Below are positions 60,174-64,000 of a DNA stretch of 64,000 bases, piece by piece. The stretch comes from CAWICD01 sp052267165. Lineage in GTDB: Bacteria; Vulcanimicrobiota; Vulcanimicrobiia; Vulcanimicrobiales; Vulcanimicrobiaceae. A program made the position numbers and the translations under genes. The stretch is from NCBI GenBank assembly GCA_052267165.1, contig JBKQHO010000013.1, positions 1 to 64,000 of the forward strand. Reading direction: 5' to 3'. Position 1 is the first letter of the stretch. Each line of letters starts with the position of its first letter. The notes under the pieces were generated by a model that had not been told where the DNA came from, searched no databases, and worked only from the letters and a program-made list of their open reading frames with translations.

Positions 60174-61096
60174 CCGGGGCCCTTTCCGCCCAAAGCGTTC
60201 ACGATGACGCCGGTGTCGTAGCGCAGCATCGACTCGTAGTCGTGGACTCGAGGGTCGCTGCCGATCGAGTCGTCGTAGAGAGCCTCGACCGTCTTGATGC
60301 CCGCGCTCTCGGCCAGCGTCTGCACGAGCTTCGGACTGTACTCGGGCTCGGCGAAGACAGCCTTGACGTGGTCCTTGCGCGCCAGCGTCACCAGATCGCC
60401 GATGTAACTGGGATTGGGTTCTTGCCCCGGCGAGAGCTCGACCACGCCGATCGTGCGGATGCCGAAGCGGTCGTTATAGTATTGCCACGCGTTGTGGAAG
60501 ACGATCATGGAGCGCGAAGCCGGCGGAATCGTCGCGATTTGTTTAGCGATCTGGCCTTCGAGCGCAACGAGCTTGGCGTCGTACGCGGCCGCGTTGCCCT
60601 CGTACACGGCGCGGCCCACGGGGTCTTGCGCGATCAGCGCGTCGCGGATCGCACGAACGTAACCGCGCGCGAGCACGGGATCCATCCATAGGTGCGGGTT
60701 GCTGCCCTTCTTCGGCAGACCGTTGCTCGCGACCACGATGCGCAAGTTCGGATTCTTCGCGTTGTCGATGGTGCGCGCCAGCCACGCTTCGAGCCCGACC
60801 CCGTTCTCGATCAGCACGTCGCTGGCGTGCAGCCGCTCGATGTCGCCGGGCGCCGGCTGGTAATCCTCGGGCGAAGCCCCCACCGGGACCAGCGTCGAGA
60901 CCGCGACACGGTCGCCGCCGACCGCCTTCACAAACGACTCGAAGACCGAGATCGTGACCATCACCTGCACCGGGCCGGCGCTTCCCGAAGCCGCAGGGGA
61001 GGCTGCTGCGTGGCGGTCCGAGGGTGAAGAGGGGCACCCTGCGGCGAGTACGGCCAGCCCGAAAACGAGAATCCGGGTCACGAATTTGCGAATCAT
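60170..61096 (-). CDS. Zn/Mn ABC transporter substrate-binding lipoprotein
   Basis: 308 residues from the ATG at 61096. Lipobox LAAGC follows a hydrophobic signal. Metal ligands are plausible in GSNPHLWMDP, IVFHNAWQYYNDR and VVELSPGQEPNPS, with another acidic residue in FAEPEYSPKLV. The His-rich loop of true ZnuA is missing, so manganese binding cannot be excluded. No Zur or MntR box was recognised upstream. Confidence 0.9.
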   Translation of the reverse strand: MIRKFVTRILVFGLAVLAAGCPSSPSDRHAAASPAASGSAGPVQVMVTISVFESFVKAVGGDRVAVSTLVPVGASPEDYQPAPGDIERLHASDVLIENGVGLEAWLARTIDNAKNPNLRIVVASNGLPKKGSNPHLWMDPVLARGYVRAIRDALIAQDPVGRAVYEGNAAAYDAKLVALEGQIAKQIATIPPASRSMIVFHNAWQYYNDRFGIRTIGVVELSPGQEPNPSYIGDLVTLARKDHVKAVFAEPEYSPKLVQTLAESAGIKTVEALYDDSIGSDPRVHDYESMLRYDTGVIVNALGGKGPG

Positions 61097-61188
61097 TCCG
61101 ATTTTCAGAATTGCGTCCCAAAGGTCGCGGTTCCCTTCATCGCGGACGTTTCGGGCGGGGAAACATCCAAGCACAGAAACGTGCCGTT

Positions 61189-62853
61189 ATGGCTGGTAAG
61201 AGTAGGCATTGCTCAGTCACGCAACGGAGAGGCTCGCTTTTGACGGCACGCTATCGCGAGGTTACATTCACGCTCCTGTGTTGTCTCGTCAGCGCGCTTC
61301 CCGCCGCGGCGCATCCGCTCGGCAATTTCACGATTAACCACCTGACGAAGTTGACGCTCGTCCAGCGGCAGATGAGCCTGCGCTACGCGCTCGACCTCGC
61401 CGAGATCCCGACGTATCAAGCGATGCGCGAAGTGGATGCGAGCGGGCGCATGACGCCGACCGAGCTCGACGCTTGGGCGCAGCGCGAAGGTCACACGCTC
61501 CTGGACCAATTGCAGCTCGAGGCAAACGGCGTGGCGATTCCCTTCGCATTCGAACGCGCGCACGCGGTAACTCGGCCCGGCGCGGGCGGTCTTCCAACCC
61601 TCTATCTTACGGTCGACGCGCACGCGGCGCTCCCCGCTTCGACCGGTTCGCAATCGCTGCACTACAACGACGGGACCTTCCCCGGCCGGCTCGGCTGGAA
61701 AGACGTCGTCGTCGCACCGGCTACCGAGCCGACGCGCGAGCTGCGCGCGTATCCGAGCGCCCTCCTCGGTTCGCCGCGCGACACCACGGCCGTCGCGATG
61801 CAGCTGGCCCCCCGCGGCGCGCTGACCGTAACGAAGGAAGACGACGCGGCGCGGCAATCCGCCAGCGTGCCCTCTGCCGTGCGCTCGAATCAGCTCTCCG
61901 ACATGCTCGCTCGGGGCACGCGCGATCCGGGCTTCGTCGTGCTGACCTTCCTCGTCGCGATCGTCCTCGGCGCACTGCACGCGCTCGAGCCGGGCCACGG
62001 AAAGACGCTGCTGGCGGTCTCGCTCGTCGGCGCGCGCGCCACCGTCAAGCAGGCCGCGATCCTAGCCGCAGCCCTAACGCTCGCGCACACGGCCGGCGTG
62101 CTCGCGCTCGGCCTGGCGATCAACCTCTTCAAAGGCGCGTTCGTGCCGGAGTCGATCTATCCGTGGATCACACTCGTCTCCGGCATCGTCGTCGCGCTGG
62201 TCGGGGCGCGCGCCGTGGAACGGCAGATCGCGCTGCGGCGTCCCTACGCGCACGTCCACCACCACGAGCACCCCGCGGCGCACCCGCACGTCCACGAGCA
62301 CCGGCACGCGCCGCTCAGCCACGCACACGACCACCATGGACACGACCACTATGGACACGATCATCAAGCGCACGACCAGCACGCCCACGACCGCGACGAC
62401 CTCGAGCACGCCAAGCTACACGCGATTCCGGGCAAGGATCCGCTGCGCTTCGGACCGGCGGTCTGGGCCGCGATGAGCGGCGGCGTGGCGCCCTGCCCGG
62501 CCGCGCTCGTCGTGCTCCTGGCCGCCGTCGCGCTGGATCAGGTCATGTACGGCGTGTTCGTGATCGTCGCGTTCAGCTTCGGACTCGCCGCGACACTGAC
62601 AGCCCTGGGCATCGCGGTCGTTCGGGGCGCAAACTGGCTGCAGCAGCGACCGCAATTCGAACGCTTCGTCACCTATGGTCCGCTGGTCTCCGCGATCGTC
62701 ATCTCGGCGATCGGCGCCCTGATGGTCGGCCAGGGGTTCGCCGCGCAAGGCGCCGCAGTCTCGCCGCTCGCGATCGCGGCGCTCACCGCGCTCGCGATCG
62801 TCGGCTACGCCTTCTCGCATCCCTTCGCCCACCACCATCCGGAGGCCGCATGA
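61189..62853 (+). CDS. NicO/RcnA-type nickel/cobalt permease, His-rich
   Basis: 554 residues from the ATG at 61189 (a TTG at 61240 is the other option). A signal-like span ends PAAAHPLGNFT, followed by about 200 extracytoplasmic residues. The permease core has GALHALEPGHGKTLLAV, a strongly His-rich cytosolic loop (HVHHHEHPAAHPHVHEH, then HDHHGHDHYGHDHQAH) and GGVAPCPAALVVLLAA. It probably moves Ni/Co. Its coupling to a NixA-type carrier supports this. Confidence 0.9.
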   Translation: MAGKSRHCSVTQRRGSLLTARYREVTFTLLCCLVSALPAAAHPLGNFTINHLTKLTLVQRQMSLRYALDLAEIPTYQAMREVDASGRMTPTELDAWAQREGHTLLDQLQLEANGVAIPFAFERAHAVTRPGAGGLPTLYLTVDAHAALPASTGSQSLHYNDGTFPGRLGWKDVVVAPATEPTRELRAYPSALLGSPRDTTAVAMQLAPRGALTVTKEDDAARQSASVPSAVRSNQLSDMLARGTRDPGFVVLTFLVAIVLGALHALEPGHGKTLLAVSLVGARATVKQAAILAAALTLAHTAGVLALGLAINLFKGAFVPESIYPWITLVSGIVVALVGARAVERQIALRRPYAHVHHHEHPAAHPHVHEHRHAPLSHAHDHHGHDHYGHDHQAHDQHAHDRDDLEHAKLHAIPGKDPLRFGPAVWAAMSGGVAPCPAALVVLLAAVALDQVMYGVFVIVAFSFGLAATLTALGIAVVRGANWLQQRPQFERFVTYGPLVSAIVISAIGALMVGQGFAAQGAAVSPLAIAALTALAIVGYAFSHPFAHHHPEAA

Positions 62854-63653
62854 TCGCAGCCGGCGCATTGGCAGCATTCGCACTGGGACTGCGCCACGGC
62901 GCGGACCCCGACCACCTCGCCGCGATCGACAACCTCACCCGCAACTCGTACGACGACCGTCCCTGGCTGAGCCGCTTCTGCGGCTCGCTCTTCGCGAGCG
63001 GGCACTCGGTCATGGTTCTTTCGATCGCAGCATTGGTCGGCTTTCTCGGCACGCGCTTCAACGCGCACGGAACGCTCATCGAGACGATCGGCACCTGGAT
63101 CAGCATCATCGTGCTCGTCCTGATCGCGCTGCTCAACCTGCGTCAGCTGCGCAACGGCGAAACGCGGCTGGCCGGTCTGAAGACGCGGCTGCTGCCGCGT
63201 GCGCTGCGCGACGGCTCGAGCCCGTGGCTGGCGCTCCCCGTCGGCTTGCTGTTCGGATTCGGCTTCGAGACGTCGAGCCAGATCGCGACGTACACGGTCG
63301 CGTTCGGGTTGAACTCCGGCGTGCTGGGCGCCCTCTTCATCGGCGCCGCTTTCTGCCTAGGAATGTTCTGCACCGACACGCTCGACAGCGTGATCGTGCA
63401 CCGCTTAGTCTCCGATCGCTCGAGCACGCGGCCCGGCACGATGCGCGTTTGGATTTGGTCGGTAACGCTGATAGCGCTGGCCGTCGCAGCATACGAGCTC
63501 GCCTCGTTGCTGGGTTGGCAGTCACCCGTTCCCGACATCTTTATCAGTATTGCGATCGTAATCGCAATCCTAATCGTTTTTGTATACGTTATCGTTAAAA
63601 CCAGAACTGCCCGGGCGTTGCCCTTGGCACGACCCGACACTACCACACCTTAA
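62850..63653 (+). CDS. NiCoT/HoxN-NixA-type nickel transporter
   Basis: 267 residues, ATG overlapping the NicO stop, with GGAGG four bases before. The nickel signature is LRHGADPDHLAAIDNLTR in the second helix, followed by SLFASGHSVMV and GFGFETSSQIATYTV. About seven or eight spans. It imports Ni2+ for metalloenzymes such as NiFe hydrogenase or urease, neither of which is in the window. Confidence 0.88.
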   Translation: MIAAGALAAFALGLRHGADPDHLAAIDNLTRNSYDDRPWLSRFCGSLFASGHSVMVLSIAALVGFLGTRFNAHGTLIETIGTWISIIVLVLIALLNLRQLRNGETRLAGLKTRLLPRALRDGSSPWLALPVGLLFGFGFETSSQIATYTVAFGLNSGVLGALFIGAAFCLGMFCTDTLDSVIVHRLVSDRSSTRPGTMRVWIWSVTLIALAVAAYELASLLGWQSPVPDIFISIAIVIAILIVFVYVIVKTRTARALPLARPDTTTP

Positions 63654-63683
63654 AGTCACCCCTTCGGAGGGAGGTTCCGCTCG

Positions 63684-64000
63684 ATGAAAATGCGGCCGAT
63701 TCTCGGCACGCTAGCGGTTGCTATTGCCTTGAGCTTCGCAGCTCTTCTCTATAGCGTGCACGCGGCAAACAGCTCGGACCATCAAGATACCTACAATCTC
63801 GCAAACCGTTCGAACACCTCGGCGGACATCACCGACGTGTTCGTCTTCCCCTCGCCGGTCAACCCCAACAACGTCGTATTCGCGATGAACGTCTCGCCGC
63901 TGATCCCGGCGGGTATGGGAACAGCGAGATTCTTCGACCCGACGCTCATGTGGCAGTTCAAGATCTCGCACGGGGCGACGGCCGGAGCGGAAGACCAAGT
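63684..64000 (+). CDS. DUF4331 secreted protein (partial)
   Basis: ATG at 63684, nine bases after a strong GGAGGGAGG. A signal peptide ends near VHAAN, then SSDHQDTYNLANRSNTSADI, DVFVFPSPVNPNNVVFAMN and MWQFKISHG are the DUF4331 opening. These proteins often contain a DHxD-type motif. The gene runs off the window's right edge; at least 105 codons are present. Confidence 0.85.
   Translation, partial: MKMRPILGTLAVAIALSFAALLYSVHAANSSDHQDTYNLANRSNTSADITDVFVFPSPVNPNNVVFAMNVSPLIPAGMGTARFFDPTLMWQFKISHGATAGAEDQ

Noticed and set aside
60950..61190. Zur/Mur/NikR operator between znuA and nicO
   Set aside because: The 92-base gap was read on both strands; no convincing palindrome was found.
1..64000. 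CRISPR arrays, tRNA or rRNA genes
   Set aside because: No regular short direct repeats, cloverleaf-type sequences or rRNA-like tracts were seen on reading through; short tRNAs cannot be fully excluded without a scan.

Overview
The window is a gene-dense, high-GC bacterial chromosome segment with ATGA/GTGA stop-start overlaps throughout. It opens with the end of a RuBisCO small subunit gene followed by cbbX. It also carries a Gram-positive-type coproheme decarboxylase (hemQ), a class 1B pyrimidine cluster (pyrK-D-F-E), a KorAB 2-oxoacid:ferredoxin oxidoreductase, a PHA-type phasin/PadR/MaoC cluster and two nickel/cobalt permeases. This mix would fit an aerobic lineage such as Candidatus Eremiobacterota/Vulcanimicrobiota (WPS-2), where RuBisCO-based trace-gas chemosynthesis is known. 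The taxon is an inference from gene content, not something the sequence proves.

Layout. 1-4.2 kb: rbcS end, cbbX, a decayed TauE-type permease and small enzyme, membrane and lipoprotein genes. 4.2-7.3 kb (minus): nrdR-dut-panE-like-hemQ, with a CTG-started nrdR behind a visible promoter. 7.5-10.5 kb (plus): dprA, rlmH, argS. 10.5-16.4 kb (minus): one long run pyrK-pyrD-pyrF-pyrE-hisC-GNAT-permease. 16.5-22 kb: an orphan 49-residue gene with its own terminator, an ECF sigma/membrane partner pair, and a response regulator/histidine kinase pair split by a 162-bp MITE-like element. 22-30.6 kb (minus): korAB, GNAT, MBL hydrolase, PHA cluster, and a DUF1501/DUF1800 secreted pair. 30.7-45.4 kb (mostly plus): a leucine/isovalerate-type degradation set (mccB, enoyl-CoA hydratase, mccA, HMG-CoA lyase) interrupted by a molybdoenzyme/cytochrome b pair and a DMFase-like protein. 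It then runs into aminotransferase, methyltransferase, amidohydrolase, glycosyltransferase and SDR genes. 45.4-49.9 kb: metalloprotease, a gutted FNT transporter, a spermidine-synthase-like membrane protein and an SPFH/zinc-ribbon protein.

50.0-54.4 kb is a mobile-element graveyard. A MetE-like gene is frameshifted and cut off, followed by fragments of a Tn3-type transposase, an IstB, three pieces of tyrosine recombinase, a 209-bp inverted-repeat element and a one-ended IS6 copy. In the middle sits an intact VapD-family RNase gene that carries an extra 74-residue N-terminal domain and appears to be leaderless. 54.4-64 kb returns to ordinary genes: purE-purK (minus), a GH5-like hydrolase with an SDR (plus), a znuABC-type metal ABC transporter (minus), two Ni/Co permeases and the start of a DUF4331 secreted protein (plus).

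No tRNA, rRNA or CRISPR array was recognised. Start sites were set by reading frame, family N-termini, Shine-Dalgarno (SD) sequences and overlaps, and several are non-ATG.
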